NCBI GenBank assembly: GCA_037013685.1
Contig: CM072892.1
Location: forward strand, 22,759,501-22,823,500
DNA length: 64,000 bases
Origin: Acridotheres tristis
Lineage: Eukaryota > Chordata > Aves > Passeriformes > Sturnidae
Direction: 5' to 3'
A program made the translations under genes and the position numbers. The notes under the pieces were generated by a model that saw only the letters and a program-made list of their open reading frames with translations, did no database searches and was not told where the DNA came from. Position 1 is the first letter of the stretch, and each line of letters opens with the position of its first letter. Positions 12,285 through 27,300 of the stretch are shown one piece after another.

Positions 12285-14310
12285 CTTTTATTTCTGAGCT
12301 GTATCAGCCAGGTGTAGGCCAAGGCCTGCTGAGTGACAGAGAGCCCCAAATCTGTTTCTGAAACCTGTCTGGGAGCCCTGGGTTGGTGTCACCCCCAGCC
12401 AAACCCCAGAAGGTGGCACCGGCCTTCTGCCCTTGTGCTCCTGCCTGCCTCACAGCCTCTCCAGTCTGCACAGCTGTATAGCTGCAGCTCGGATTTGGGA
12501 TAAATGCCTTTTGTCATTGTTATGTGTTATGGCTGCAGCCTTCCATGCCTGGGTGCTCCTTTCCACTGGCAGGACAGCAGCCTTCCCAGCCGTGCTCTGA
12601 GCACAGTCATCCCTGGAAGATGACAGAGGGAGGGTTTAAAGGGGTGAACTCTGAGAGCCATCACAGAGGGAAGGAGGCCAAGTGTACATACATTCTAGAT
12701 TAAAGAAAAAGCAGCACAAACACGTGTCTGCTGCCAGCCCAAGGTGGAAGATACTGTGATCAGTTGTGCAAGTCTAAACCACAGGCTGAAACTCACACTG
12801 CTCACTTATCTCCCGTAGTAAGGAATTACCGGTACCAGCAACAGGTCTCGGTGGCTAGCTGGTTGTAGCTCCTGCTTGCCCGCAGCAGTAAAGACACCCT
12901 TCCAGGCAGCAGCAGGAGCACTCGTCCACCAGAGGGAAGCAGAGCTCTGGAGAAACTCATCTACACTAGCAAAGGTACGGAAACCTCAATTGCTGTGCAG
13001 AAGCTGGGGGACTCAGCAGGGAGCTGACCACTAGTGCCACAGAAGGCCAGAGAGCAGGAGCAGCTGAGCCTGGGTCTTTTCCTCTCCATGGCAGCCCACA
13101 CGGGCTGACTCCTCCAGCTGCAGTCTTGCACCCCTATCCACCAGCCTCCTAGTCCTGTACTTCAGGGGAGGGTCAGGAGGAAGACCCCTGTATCCAAAGC
13201 CACAGCATGGCATCTTGCAACTCAGTGCCATGGGTATCACCCAAGTTGAGTCAAAAGGAAGTTTCACGCACTACTCTCTTACAGCAAGCCTTGACAGGGC
13301 AAATTAAATAAAGCAGTTTGCTAGGCTGCATAGTTTTAAGAGCTTTGACTGTATATTCCCTTCCTGATTGGTTCAAAGGCCTCATTTATTGCAGACAGAA
13401 TAAAGGCTTCCCCAAGCGTATGTACAAAGTCAAGGTCAACCCTCTGTATCCTAAATCAGCACAAAGGCTGAGTGCAAGCAGCATTTTTAAATCAAAACAT
13501 TCTCTTTCACTCAACTCATTTGTGTAAGAACTAGACTCTCTACTCTTCCCAGAACAATGAGGGTTTTTTTCCTCTTCCCCTAACCTACCTTAGCCAGGGC
13601 CAGCAAAAAAGCTGACTCTGCACTCTGTCTTTAGCTGCCAGGAAAATGCAGGCACCAGTACTAGGAACTGCCCTCCCTTTCATCTGCTTGGCAGCTGTGA
13701 GTGCAATCATTTTCTGTTAGAAGGGACTGTCCTCTTCACTTGTGGCTGGGACCAGTAAACCATCTCTGAGGTTGATGTCAGAGCTGGGAAAACCCTGCCA
13801 TGATCCAGGAATGATTCCATATTGTCTCAACAAGGACAGCTTCTTGGGGAAACACCCAGCACCACAGACAGCTTCTGCTGTTTCTTGTTCTTGCTTCCTT
13901 TCTCCCTCTGCAACAGCCTTTTCCACACTTGCACGAATTACAAATCCTCCTTCTTGTAGCAGTAAAAACTCAACTTCTGAAAAGCTTTATGAGCCTGTCC
14001 CAGAACTCCCGCTTGGCTATCGTGCCCTTTAGCTAACACTGGGAATTCCTTACCATCTGTAAGAGTTCTGTTGCTAGAAAAGGATGGTTTCCAGCTCTAA
14101 AAACCTCCTCTTTGCTGGGAAGAACCAATTGTTTGGCACAGTTTGAGGACAGCAGTGTTCACAGGCAGAGAAGACTCAAGTTAGTACCACCAGTGATGGG
14201 CTCAGCTTCCATTGCCTCTTTTCTCTCACCACCAGATAACAGGACTCTTGCACTGCACTTGGGATGCTGCTGATGCCAGAGTCCTTGACCCCTCAAACAC
14301 ACCCCACCTT
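12285..14310. other. Intergenic DNA between convergent RPS6KL1 and DLST
   Basis: About 2 kb between the two polyadenylation sites. I see no exon, RNA gene or recognisable repeat in it. The open frames here do not resemble known families. Confidence 0.5.
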
Positions 14311-14326
14311 GCAGTCGTTGCACAGT

Positions 14327-14332
14327 TTTATT
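14327..14332 (-). terminator. DLST: Probable DLST polyadenylation signal
   Basis: TTTATT on the plus strand is AATAAA on the DLST strand, about 1.04 kb after the DLST stop codon. That gives a 3' UTR of about 1.06 kb, similar to the mammalian gene as I recall it. Confidence 0.65.
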
Positions 14333-15374
14333 TCATTTAAAATCCGCTGTGTTAAATATTTTTGTTACAAGTTCTGTGTAGGGGGTAATAGACTCTGCAG
14401 GCACTAGCAACCCCCTCACCCCTCAATTCATGTGTGCGCTATCAAATTAAGAACTGCCCCCCTCCCCCCAAAACCAGCACCCGTGGGCTGGGATATACAT
14501 GACAGTGAAAGGCCTGGCCCCCCCAGCTGTGTCTGCTGGGAGCAGGCCAAGCCCCCGCACGCAGGAAGCCAGCAGTCAGATCCACCGCCAGTGAGTCAAG
14601 GAGAGCTGCTGGGGGCTGGTTCTCACCCCCATGTCGGGCATGTAATGGTGAAAGGGTTGTCCCCAGGAACAGTGCTACCTCCACAGAGGTCACAGTGCGC
14701 TCTGCCCACCCCAACAAGAACATTCATGCCACAGTGACTGGGCTGGTGAAAGACAATCTCCAAGGGAAAGTAGGGGAGCTGCCACCCCGTGTTACTGTCT
14801 GTGGAGGGAGTGTAACTAGGGCACTGCCAGAAGCATTACACAACACCTACCTCAAGCCCTGCTCTGACCAAAACTTTTCCTGCAAGTGGCCTCGGGGTCA
14901 GACCACCCTTGCAAGGCAGATGAGTGTGAAATATTTTCAAGCAAAACATGGACAGGACAGTAGCCTTTCCTCTCCTCTCCCCCCCCAGGAACCTTAGTGC
15001 TAGGCAATAAAGCTAAACCTGCCACGGAGGGGCAGGGAAGGGTACCCTAGCACAGCAGCAGCAAGCAGTTTCCAGTGGTACAGGACAAGCTAGAGGTGAG
15101 AGTTTGGTGCTGTGAGGGAGAGGATGCCACATAGATGGCTCTGGAAAGGCAGTGCCATTCAGTGGTTGGCCCACTGCATTGTGAGATACTAAACCTTCAT
15201 TAAACAAAATAGGAAAGGAGGTAGGAGCTATCCCCGCAATTCCCTTTGGGACAGCTCCAATCACAGCGGAGGGAGAAAGACTGGAATGACCCCTGCCAGT
15301 TCCTGAATGCCCTGCATTGTCCCTGCTGGTGCTGCAGCCCTGTCCTGGGTGGGTTGTGTGGGGGTGTGGCTGCC

Positions 15375-18300
15375 CTACAGGTCGAGCAGCAGCACGCGGG
15401 GATCCTCCACCGCTGCCTTGATCTTGCGCAGGAAGGTCACGGCCTCTCTGCCGTCGATGAGCCGGTGATCGTAGGTCAGCGCCACGTACATCATAGGCCG
15501 CACCTCGATCTGAGGAGTGACACGGGCATTAGCGAGCTCAGTGCTCCCGCCTGCACACTCCCCTCCTGAGAATTTAGGGAAGACCTGGCTTTTTCCCTGG
15601 ACCCTGAATCCTGGGTTCAGGCCTTCCTGGATGTGTCCTGCCTGGCAAAATTACCTACCTACCCATTCAGGCTGGGTCGATGCCACATACAAGATAAGGT
15701 CCCTTCCTGGAACTGTTCCCTATCACAAAGGCTACAACCTTACAATCTCTTCCTTCCCACACCTAAATATATTATAACCAGCTTGCCCATTCACAGAGGA
15801 CAAAGTCCCCGGCACAGCTCAGGCAAGTACCAAGGTCAGCAAAGGAGCCCTATAGGCAAGTACCAAGGTCAGCAAAGGAGCCCTATACCCATTAGTCTCT
15901 GCTCCTCCTTCACACTGAAGTATTACAGAAGTGACACCAACCCCTTAGAAAAAGGTCCTCAGTCTGCTGAGCCCTGTCCTTTGTTCACTAAAACTCCCTG
16001 TGGAGGTCCACCTACCTTGCCTCCTACAGCCACAGGCCTGTCAAAGATGGCATGCATGCCTAAGATGGCAGACTGTGGTGGGTTAATGATAGGTGTTCCA
16101 AAGAGTGACCCAAAAACCCCACCATTGCTGATTGTGAAAGTGCCACCATCCATGTCTTCAATGGCCAGTTCATTCTTCCGTGCCTAGAAGCAAAAATAAG
16201 GTTTTATAAAGTCACACAGATCACAGACAGCAAAGAACAAGGGCTTGGACATCCAGTCTCTCCAGGAATAAATACTGATTGCAAGAGTTTTGCTTATTGA
16301 TTTGTTCAGCTGAAAACCAGCACAAATTGCTTGAAAATGCATCCTTGTCTTTAGAGTGAACATCTAGTGGCTTTGGAGAAGGAATCTCTCGCCTTTGCTT
16401 CCAACTCTTGCTTTTGCAGGAGAGAGGCACAGGGACTTCTACCTCAGGACAGTTCAGCCTTGGCCTCTAAAGACAAAGGTGAAGATACACCATGTCACTA
16501 ATACATAGATTGCAGCCTTCTGGAAGTGCTACAAGTAGAGTTGTCCTAGAAGGCAGAAGCACAGCCAGCCACGTAACTGGATCACTCCTCACAGCACAAC
16601 TCAGTGCGTTAGAGGTCAGAGATGACGACACAGAGACCAAATCAATACACGTCGATCCAGCATTTCCAATTCTTTCCATTCCTCCCAACCTTCTTCAGAA
16701 AACTGCCCTTACCTTTTCCCCCAACTCGTAGATAGCACGCTCTATGTCAGCGAAGTTCATGGTTTCTACATTCCTAACCACAGGGACCACCAGACCCTGG
16801 GGAGAAGCAAAGTCCATGAATAGCAAATTCGGTGCAGTGACACACAGACAGCTGTCATGGGGCAGGAACCTGCACACAGCCCCGGAGAGGTCCTGTCTCC
16901 TCCTCAGCCCACAGCAGCTGGTTGGCAGAACTGCCTCACACGATGGCAGCCTGACAGGAAACCTGGCATGACACACATCAAAGGCTGACACCTTAAACTG
17001 AGCCATCATCTTTGCCTTTGTTAGCCTATCTCATAAAATTAGCCAGCTCCACATTGATAAATTCCCCGGTGAGGCACTGGGAGATTTCAGCTGGCACCTC
17101 TTTATGCTGGGCCTCCCCTAGACTTTGGGAGAAGGCAGTGACAGAACTCCAGTCCTTGTCAAACCTCTGCTTTATAGCAGAACCTTCTAATCAAGAAGGT
17201 AATTCACTAATTCAACATCTGTAACTCCATCTCATACTCTCCCTGGACAGAAACATCTCTGTGGAACAGCACAGCAAAGTCAGCCAGAGGACAGGACCTT
17301 CAAAGCTTTTACTGCCTATGTCATGGATTCATGACAGGAAAAGGTTTCCCTAGCCTGGCCCTACTAATTAACAACTGAGATCTATATTGACCCTGTCACC
17401 AGATCTCTTATTAAGATGAATCTAGTGGTAGAGTATTCTTGGTACTCCATCTTCTCTCAAAACCTATCTCAGCAGTCCATAATATATCAGATGTCTCATT
17501 TATACAATCAGTCTTATCAGTTAATTTCTGCTGCAGCAGAGTACAAAGCTGACCTGGCTCGAAGTATCAGATCATCCCATATGAAAGGCTGCGGGAAGCA
17601 TGGACAAAGCCACCAAGGTACATACCCGGGGAGTTGCTACAGCGACACTGATGTCCACATAGTCCCTGTACACAATCTCTTTGGTCGTGTCATCAATCAC
17701 TAGAAAGAGAAAAAACTTGTGTTACATACACAGAACCTAAGATCAAGGGTTTGATAGGCTACAAAATCATAACAACTTGCTCATGTCTAGCTTAAATGTA
17801 ACTCCAGAGAAGAATGAGCCCTCACTGTGCCTGTACCTCACTGCCTCTCTGTGGGAGGGGCACCAGGATAGACAGAAAGAAAACAGTCCACACAGCTCAG
17901 TCCTCCTCAGTCATTCTCCCCTTGATTATTCTGCTCTGCATTTCAGCAAGCACCTCTGACATGCCCAGGAACTGCACTGTGCCTACAGCAGCCACCTGCA
18001 CCAACCAGAAGGCTCAGCCCTCTGTAGGCTGCATATGCATGGCCCCAGACCCACTCCTGGTCACCCCTTCCAAATTGAGTCCCCTTGGCAAGCTGTCCTC
18101 TACCTATGTAAGTGGCATTAGCAAAATCAGTTGCAGCATGCAGGTCCCCGTTTTTCCTGTGTATTTGACTTGCTTCTCCAAGCTACTACTCCTGCCATGG
18201 ACTTGGCTGTTTGCTTTCCCCATTCTGCCACGTTTCCTAGACACGTAAGTCACCAGCAAGGGTCCCCACTCACCTGCATTCACAACAGGCTGGTCCTGCA

Positions 18301-21300
18301 GAGCAAAGGCCGCAGCTTTCACAAAAGCTGACATGAAACCTAACTTCAGGTTGTGCTTTTTCAGAAAGGTATCCTTGTGTACAGCTCTCATCTCCCGGAT
18401 GTTGCTGCAAAACACATGATAACGCTGGTAAACAGGGAGTCCAAGAAAACACCGTTCCTCACTCCCTAACAGATTTCAGTGCTGGCTCCAAGGATGCAAA
18501 TCTTCACCACCAAGTTGGAAACCTCCAGTCTACTGCAAAACCCTTCATGTATGATATGAACATGGCTCTAAGGTTCCTGCCAAAGGATCAAACAGAAAGT
18601 GGTCCTGGACCGCAAACTCCACAGCCAGGGTAAACCTGCAAGGCCCACACTGCCAAGCACAGAAGCAAGATGGGGCATGGTGTATTTCCTGCTTAGGCCT
18701 CATGTTGCCACCTATTCTCTGGAGATGCCAGTGTTCATACCAGTGTGGCAACACAGACAGCAAATGCAGGTGTGGCTGGGCTGACACAGAAGGGTGAAAA
18801 ACCAGGAAATGCCAAAAGCAGTAAACATGCAGGAAATTAAATCAAAGTGATCAAAGGAAAAGATATCAATCACTCTACAAATTCAGCACCAGGCAGCACA
18901 CCACCACTTTTGTACCCAATTCTCTGGCTTTGGGAGTTGAGTAAATATGAAAGGAATTTTCCCAGGTGCTATGGTAGTGGGTGTCAGTCTACCCACAGCT
19001 CTTGACCAGACAAATCACATTTTCTCACTGTTTCTATTAATCAAAATTGAGGCCACTTACAAAACATCAGCCAAGCTATGGCTACAAGCTCTGCTTATTC
19101 CAGGCTAACACCAGATGCTGTAGAATTGCACGGTTCATCCCTTCCCCCTTCAGAGACCTTGAGTCTTTGAAGAGACAGTTTCACCAAGGAGCAGGATTTT
19201 CCATGGTTTAAAGTGTTTGTTTTCCTGTGTCTAACCTTGTTTAGGGTTAGGATTACCGCCCAAAGACATTAGTGCCTCCCAAGACAAAAGGACTGCAGCA
19301 ATGAGGATGCAGCTTGCTATGGAACTGGCTCATTAAGGCCTCCTCCTTTCAGACACTGACCCCCGTGGGAAGCAGGAGGCCCCAGCACAGGTCTTCACAA
19401 ATCAACTTCACAGTAATCAATCCAAACCACATTACCAGATGCAATAAGAGCCCCAGGCTGGCGTAAAGCGACACCTCAATGAGCCTCTGAGAGGAGATAA
19501 AGCTGCAGCACTTCCCTCCAATCAAGACTATTTTGCCAGCCTTATTGTTCTGAGACCCAAATATTTACATGTTTTGTCTTAAGGAGTAGCATAGGATTTC
19601 GCAAGACAATTTGATTTGGGCACAATTTCCCCTTAATGCATTGTAACATAAGCTGCCCACCCTCCAAAGACATTAATGTGCTCAGTCCACGCAAGCACTT
19701 GAGTCAGGAGCCCCCCACCTGCTTGAGAGGATGGGGAAGGGTGCTCGTCTGTCTCTGGAAAGCTGTACCATCTGACAGCAAAGGCCTTAGGCCTAAGCAA
19801 TGCTCACCTGAAAGGCTGATGAGCCCTGGAGAACCAACTCACTGCAAGTTAAATACCTCCAAAAGCAGTAACCTGGTGGAGCGGCAGAAAGCAGATGCTC
19901 TATGTTCCTGTCTTCTAACAGCCACTATATGCAAGTGATACAAGCCCCTTCTGGTCTTCTGCTCAACATTTACCAGTCTTCCATCAAAAAGCCCACAGAA
20001 GAGGAACCAGAGACTACCCCTATTACAAGTAGCAGGTGACTCCCAAAGAACTACAGGCCATTAGGAAGCTCTGTACCCCCTCACACCACAACACCAACAT
20101 GGTCCTGAAGAAGCTGCACAGACTGTGGTACACACCTAAGAGGTCCCAAAAGACATGCTGCCAATCTCTCCAAAGAAAACCTGAAAGGTTTTGATTGCTA
20201 TTTAAAGATGACTGCCTTCATCTGTTTCTACTCACAAAGGGAAAAAGAGGTTTACTCCTCACCTCATATCGATCTCATTGAAAGTGGTTAGCATGGCACA
20301 AGTATTCTGAGCCTCTTTCAGCCGCTGAGCAATACGCTGACGCATCCTATTCATTTTCACCTGCAAATTAAAAAGGTATAAGGAGAAGCTGCCTTAAGCT
20401 CATACAAGAGCAAAATGCACAAGAAACCCAAATGGGCCTTCTCTTGCCATCTGATTGACTAGATGCCTAGGGTCAAGATTTTCACTCTAGGTCAGGAGCA
20501 CAATGGGCTGAGGAGTTTATTTCACTGCTTAGCTCAACACAGTTCACCTGAAAAGCAGTGCTGAAATGCATCACAGTATAGCTACTTCTGACCTTTGCAT
20601 TCCCCAAGACCTGCAAGCATGCATAGCTTTCCATGTGGCTAACGTGAGAAGGGCAAGACTGCTAAGAAAGAAGGTTGCTCAACCATGCTCTCTTAAGAAT
20701 GTGCAAGGCAGTTTCAGCAACCTCAACCCTTTGCTGAGGGCTTGTGGACAAACACAGCAGATCACACTGAGTCCTTCTGTCCTTCTGAGTCAGCAGAGCT
20801 CAAGACAAGACTTTTGCCTAGAAAAGACCCGTGCCACATTGGTCCAGGCTCCTTCCTCCACATTACTCATAAGTGGTTCCCTCATGTAGAGAATTTTCCC
20901 ACCTGTCACAGCTCTACTGAGCTGGATGTGTACAGGTGGATACGGATACATCTGGAAAGCTCAAGGCTTATGCCAGAACAGATTATCACCTAGCAAGAGA
21001 AGTGCTGCCAAGGCCCCTGTTCTCACAGCTTACCCTATGCTCTGATCTGGCACCTTTGGTGGGCACTGCCTCCCCAGGAGGGGCTGCCGCTGGAGCTGCA
21101 GCCGGTTTCACAGCAGACACTGAGGGTAAAAAACACATCAGTCAAAAACAGAAGCCAGGTAGAAAAAGTCCTGAGGTGGAAAGCATATTTGAGCTCCTTG
21201 CTTAAACAACACAGCATGGAAGCAGCCTTGAATTAGGCTGAGAAGGTTCCAGGCATAGCTGAGCGATCCAGTCTGCAGCATGCAGGGCAATACTGCGGGA

Positions 21301-24300
21301 GGCCTTCACCATAAACGCCTTTGTTTGCTTTCTTTAACCTTATACACTCTCCTCCAAAGAAGAAAGACTCGAGAACAGGAACAATTGGCTGTTCCCTCAC
21401 CTGGTTTGCTGTCGATGGGCTGAGTTGACACAGGCGGCACTGGTGGCATTGTAGTGGGAATTGGTGCTGCAGCAGGGGGAGGAGCAGGCGCAGCTACAGG
21501 TTCAGGGGCTGCAGGAGGAGGAGGGGCTGCGGCTGGTTTAGCCTTGGCAGGAGCAGCTGAAAGACAAGGAAGAACCATGGTAAGGGCACCAGCTTCCACT
21601 GGCAGAGATCTGTGTCCAAACAACCTAACAAAAGTAAATCCTCAGGCAGAGTGCCTTTATGTTCTCAGCACTACTGAGCTGGCAGAAGTCACCATGAGAG
21701 AAAGCCATTGTGGAAGTGTTTGACTCATGAACACCCTTGACCTCCTCACTGGAGGAGGCTGGATGCTACAGAGAAGAGAGCACAGAAGGGAGTTAGGAGA
21801 ATTCTCAACTAGTTATAGCTAAGAACTCAGTCTCCTCCAGAGGGAACAAAAGAGAAGATCCCCCTCAGAAGGACCAAAATTAAACTTTTCTAATGGACAA
21901 CAGAATAGAATATTTCCTTCCAGTTACAGAGGCAGATGGAGGAATTATTTAACCTCTCTGAGGATCCATCTAAATGCTTTGCTTTCATTTTCAGAAAAAA
22001 CAAACAGGTGGAAACACAAAGGCCTTTGCAAATTATACACGCCTGACTTACCTCCAGTTTTCCTGAGTTTGAAAAGAGGTGTCCCCCCTTCCACTTTGCC
22101 ACCATCGGGTACCAGAAGTGCTTCAATCACACCAGCTGCTGGGGCTGGAACTTGCACTGATGTCTGAAAAAAAAGAAAACCAGTGAAATTCTCCCAAACA
22201 CTGGTTGGAAAACAAGTGCCCAAGAGAAGATGCCAAAATGTGCACATTTACATTGTAATTTGGCCAGCATCTATGTCTCACACTATTTGCACCAGTTTTT
22301 CACACCCTCCACCGGGAATTTGTGTCAATAGTTAGAAGCTTTAGGAGATGCTGGCAGTGTAACATATAGCCTGATCTCCAGGGTACAGTCAAGAACTTAC
22401 CCACTGCCAGCATCTTCCTGACAGCAAAGCTAAAAACAGAACTTGGCAGAGATTTCAGCAAGAACTTCGAGGCTTAACAGTTCTTTCAGGGATAGATAAA
22501 CTTAGAGCCTAAACTTCAAACAATCTGAAGACAACCTGTGGCTTGCAAATTTCTCTTCTGTTTAAACACAAACAGGTTTCAAAACTCAAAGCACTCAAAT
22601 TGGAAGGAGGAGTAAAATTACAGCTCCAACAAACATCAACACCATGATGATTAATCAAATGGATGAGTAAGGGTTATCAAGAATTCTCACTTAAGGCACA
22701 GCAAGTTTTCATACTAGATAAGAAAAGCTTTTCTCCATGAAAGAGAGCAGGAGACACAGTCAGGGCCCTGCAGGCTCTAGGAGCTCTTAGCAGGAGAGAA
22801 GCCATACAGGGTACCTGCCACAGAACTAGAAAAAGTTTTGGTCCAGAAACTCCTACCTTGTCTGTTTCAATCTCACACACCACTTCATCTTCCGCCACTG
22901 TGTCTCCAACAGCTGAATGACAGATATGAAGACCACTGTGAGGAGGGAGGTGTGCTCTGGCCTCCCCTCTTTACCCACAGCAGTTTCCCACACTAAACCA
23001 TAACTTTTTCACCCCAATTCTCCACAGCTTCTAAAGAAAAGACTAGCTCAAGCAATCTGCTGCACAGTTAAGAGTCTGGATCCAGCTCAGATATCTCCCT
23101 TCATCCAACAGTACCTCTGACAGAGAGGTGATGAGGCAGTAACTGCAATGACAGGAAAGCTGCAATTAAATGCCTCATTTGTCACAGACTGAAAGGCACA
23201 GAGCAGGATGTCAGCCAGTGAACTGTAATGCATCCCCAAGGTGTCCAACACAGCAGTAACAGTGATGAGAATTTCAGGGAAGAGGCAATTGCTTACCTTT
23301 CTCCCACCTGACATCTCCTTCTGTGACTGACTCTGCAAAGGCTGGTGTGTTCACTGTAACAACTTCATCCCCTATGAGAGAGACAAACAGACTTGACTGC
23401 ATTCAGAGCTAAAAATTGATGGCATTGCTTCATTCTTGTCATCACAACTCTGCTAAAGGGAGTAGGCTATCAGACATCAATTGCTGTCCGTCCCCTTGCT
23501 TCAACACTGATCAACATTTAAACAATCAGAGAAATTCACATTTGACTGAAAGCCAAATTGTGACAGGAATTGTGACAGACAAAATCTATAGGGCCCTGTG
23601 GATATAAACCCTGAGTCATCCATGCAGGCAGGACAGCAGTAAGCCTTGATCAAGGAGGGAAGGTAGCTGTTGGCAGGACAGCAAGAGGTAGCATCACACT
23701 CATTCCTGACTTTTTACTTACTATGTACCGCAGTGGTTCTGAAGTAGCGGACAGTGAAGACACTGGAGCTATTTACTCTGCAGAAAGAGAGAAAAGTATG
23801 AACAAAGAACATTCGTCTCCACGTGCCGGCGCCAAGCTCAAGTACAGAATTTACATTTGCTAAACTGATGTGAAAGGCTGCTCGGCTGTTCTGAAGTATT
23901 TGTTCCAAAGGACTCATACTTACTGTTCAAGCTGCAACAATCCAGTAGAAAAGGAAATATTACATCCTACCATCATTAGTGTTCTCAGAAACTGAGTGAG
24001 AACTGACATATATGGAATTTTAATTTAGACAGACAACCCAAGAGAAGCCTTGTGGTTTAATGCCCAAGACTAGTGCAGCATGAATTTTTTTACCTCCAGA
24101 TTAGGACCATCATCTCTACAGAAGTTGTTAGATTACTCCAAAAAAAAAAAAAAAAAAAGCACCATAAAGTGCCTATGGCAACGCATCCAAAACCCAGCTA
24201 TTTCCCTCCACCATGTTTCTTCACAGGCAGCTGGCAATCTCAAGCACTCCAAAGGATGATTTTTATATCTACTGACATCACGGCTGGAAAACTGAAACAA

Positions 24301-27300
24301 ACGTGCTTTAGCCTTTCCTCTAGCACAGGCTACTTTATACAAACAGACCGGTATTTCAGGCCTCTATGCATGTACTCTTATGGTTATTTCCCCAAATGCA
24401 TTTTTATAAGACCACCTCAGTAATGAAAACCCTGACATATGAACAACAGCTCTGTGAATGACCCTGCTACTCCTGACAGAAAATCTCCCAGGAGACTATC
24501 ACAGAGCAAACAACACCTCTAGTCAGATTAGTGGAAATCCATTTATCACTGGTTTCCTCATTCCTGTTCCTTCCTTCAGTATCTGGTTGCAGACAAAGCT
24601 TGTTTTCAGTTCTCAACCTGCAAAACCCAGATTTTGTTAGGGCTAGCTCTATGTTCCTATGATGCACACAAGGATTTCATGACAGCCAACCATATTCTGT
24701 TTCTCAGATCTCAAATCTTATCACGGCTAGAGCAGCCCCAGTCTCCCCACAGGACAGTTTTCTGTGGATACTTACACAAGCTTCCTGCTGTTTGTGTAAG
24801 CCAGTCCTTGGCTCCCAGACACACCTGTGAATGACAAAGGAGTTACCCACAGCAATATTATCCAGTTGTCCAGCCCTCAAGTATCCTTGTCAGATAAAAG
24901 AAGGCAGAGGACACCACAGCCCACCCTGAAAGAAGTTTGGGACCAAATGGGGAATATATCCATGCAGAGACACCTCAGTGCCATCAAACCTGCCCAGAGC
25001 TTGCCAAGAAGAGTGGTCTTGTCTTCATCTAGATTTATATGGATGGAGAAAACAGTTACAGCTTGACAACAAAGCTAATAAGGATAACTTTGAAAAGGGC
25101 AAACAAAGCAGCAGCTACCCTACTCAGAGCAAAACCAGGAAAGAGCTGTGAGGAACCACATCCAGGACTGCTGAGTTATCCACACCCATATGAAGGGTAG
25201 GAGCAAGGTATCAGCCCTGTAAGAGGCATCCCCAGGAAGTCTCACAGTTGCAGAGACAGCTAAGGACATAAAAAAATGACTGAAAAGAGGGTGCAGAGCA
25301 GAGTAATGAGCCACCATCATCCTTCTTCTATGCCCACTCCCTGTCCAGAGAAATTATTTTCCAAAACTAGCAACAGGGAAATACTTGCACAGCTTCCTAG
25401 TTTCACATACCCTACTGTTCCCTTCCGACACTACTCATATGCCCTGACACTGCAATTTTTATTATGAACTGAACTCCTGTCCTTTGTCTCTTACAAGGCA
25501 CTGGGCAGTTTTCCAGACTGATCTTAAAGAGAGTCAGCATAGTAACTGCAGAACGTAATTATCTCAATTACACAATGCCAGAGGGAAGAACCATTCCCCC
25601 ACTTGATATTTTAAAAAAGCACACAATTTCTACACCACCCTCTACTAAAGGGTTGATATTGGAACTCTAGAGACCAAAAAAGCAGAGTTAACTGGTTTCT
25701 CAAACTGGAATTAGAAGTGAGTGAAGTAATGCCACATAAACACAGTACAGCAAGAAAAAACAGAGCTCTAAGGAGAAATAGTTTAAATACCAAAGTGGAG
25801 TTCACAGGCACACTAGATTTAACATTTCACGTATAATTTTCAAAGGAGTTTATTAGAAAGCTAGGGCTCTGCAACAGCATATGCTTCGAGCACTGCAATG
25901 ATTGAAATACACTGTGCTGCTGCTGTGAAATCTTCACCAGAGCCAAATGGATCAGGCAGCATCTACATGAGGCAAGGGAGGCACTCCCATGGAAACTTAG
26001 CTCATTCCACTGCTTCTTCACTACATGACTGATAGAAATAAACCTCAGTCAGACCTATTACCAACCTCCATCATCAGCTCTGTTCTTTTCCAGGTAGTCT
26101 GAAATGAAACAAAAGTGTAAGACTCACCAGAGAGAGGGCATCTTGCCAGAGTACAGTTCCCCTGTCAGAGAGAAGAGAATGTATCAGTATTGCAAGAAGA
26201 CAAACTCATCCTAGAAGGACTTTGGATTTTCCCTGAGATCTGAATCAGACACAGGACCCACCGTTCCCATGCTCCAGTCTGCAGGCATGCCACTTTCCCA
26301 CAGTGTGCTAGACCAAGAGAGCATCTATGCCCTTCTCTATCCTTTGTCTCCTCACAGGGTGCTTTTGATGCAGTGATGTTAAATTTGATGCTTTCATTTT
26401 CCAGTTCTGGATCCAGAAATTTGACCTTCTCATGCGCACCTTACTCTTGAAGAAGGAACAAATTTCCAAAAAAATTTGCTATGAATGAAAAGGTAAAGGG
26501 TAGCTACTGGATATAATGAAAAAACATCCCATGATGTTTACTCCTACAGTCATGAATGCAGCATCTAGGGTTTTTATTTTTTTTTCTAAAGCTATGGAGC
26601 CTTTGAACTCCAGAAGGCCAGAATTCCTCTCAATGGCAAAATTTCTACTGCTGTCAGTTAGCGAGGAATTCCATATTCTTTGATGTTTCACTTCATACCT
26701 GTGTAATCATTGACTGCACTCCTAGCTCAGCATAACAGCACTCAAAAGTAGAAGACATTTCAAAATACTCGAGTTACTTCCCCTACTGTTATTACATATT
26801 TCTCTCACATCAAACCTGCAGGATTGGAGAAGCTAAGAGCTCTTTAAAAGCAATAGGAAAACAGCACTGTAACCACACCTGAAATGCACTTGACTGGCTT
26901 AGAACAACAGCAACTCAAGAGCTCAAAGCAAAAGCCCTTATCCAGCAGCTAGGGTAAAAGTCAGGTTTCCATCACACCTCCAGCATCTGTAGAGAAGTTT
27001 GCATACAGCCCTGATTTCAGCTTCAGCAAAGCAAGCAGGATGGGATATAACTGACCTTAAATATCAAAATAAATTGAGGAGCTGTGTGGCAAAACAACAC
27101 AGAGACCAAGGACCAACAATATACTTTAGCTCGGCACACCATCTACAGGACTGAGGGCTGCAGCATACAGAAACATATCCAATGAACACTTTGTAACAAA
27201 ACTACTAACAGACCTGGAATCAAGCCCTTGGTGGTTTAACTATCCAAGCTTATAAATGGATTTACTTGTTGGGTATTAACACAGAGTCAACTCGATGATC

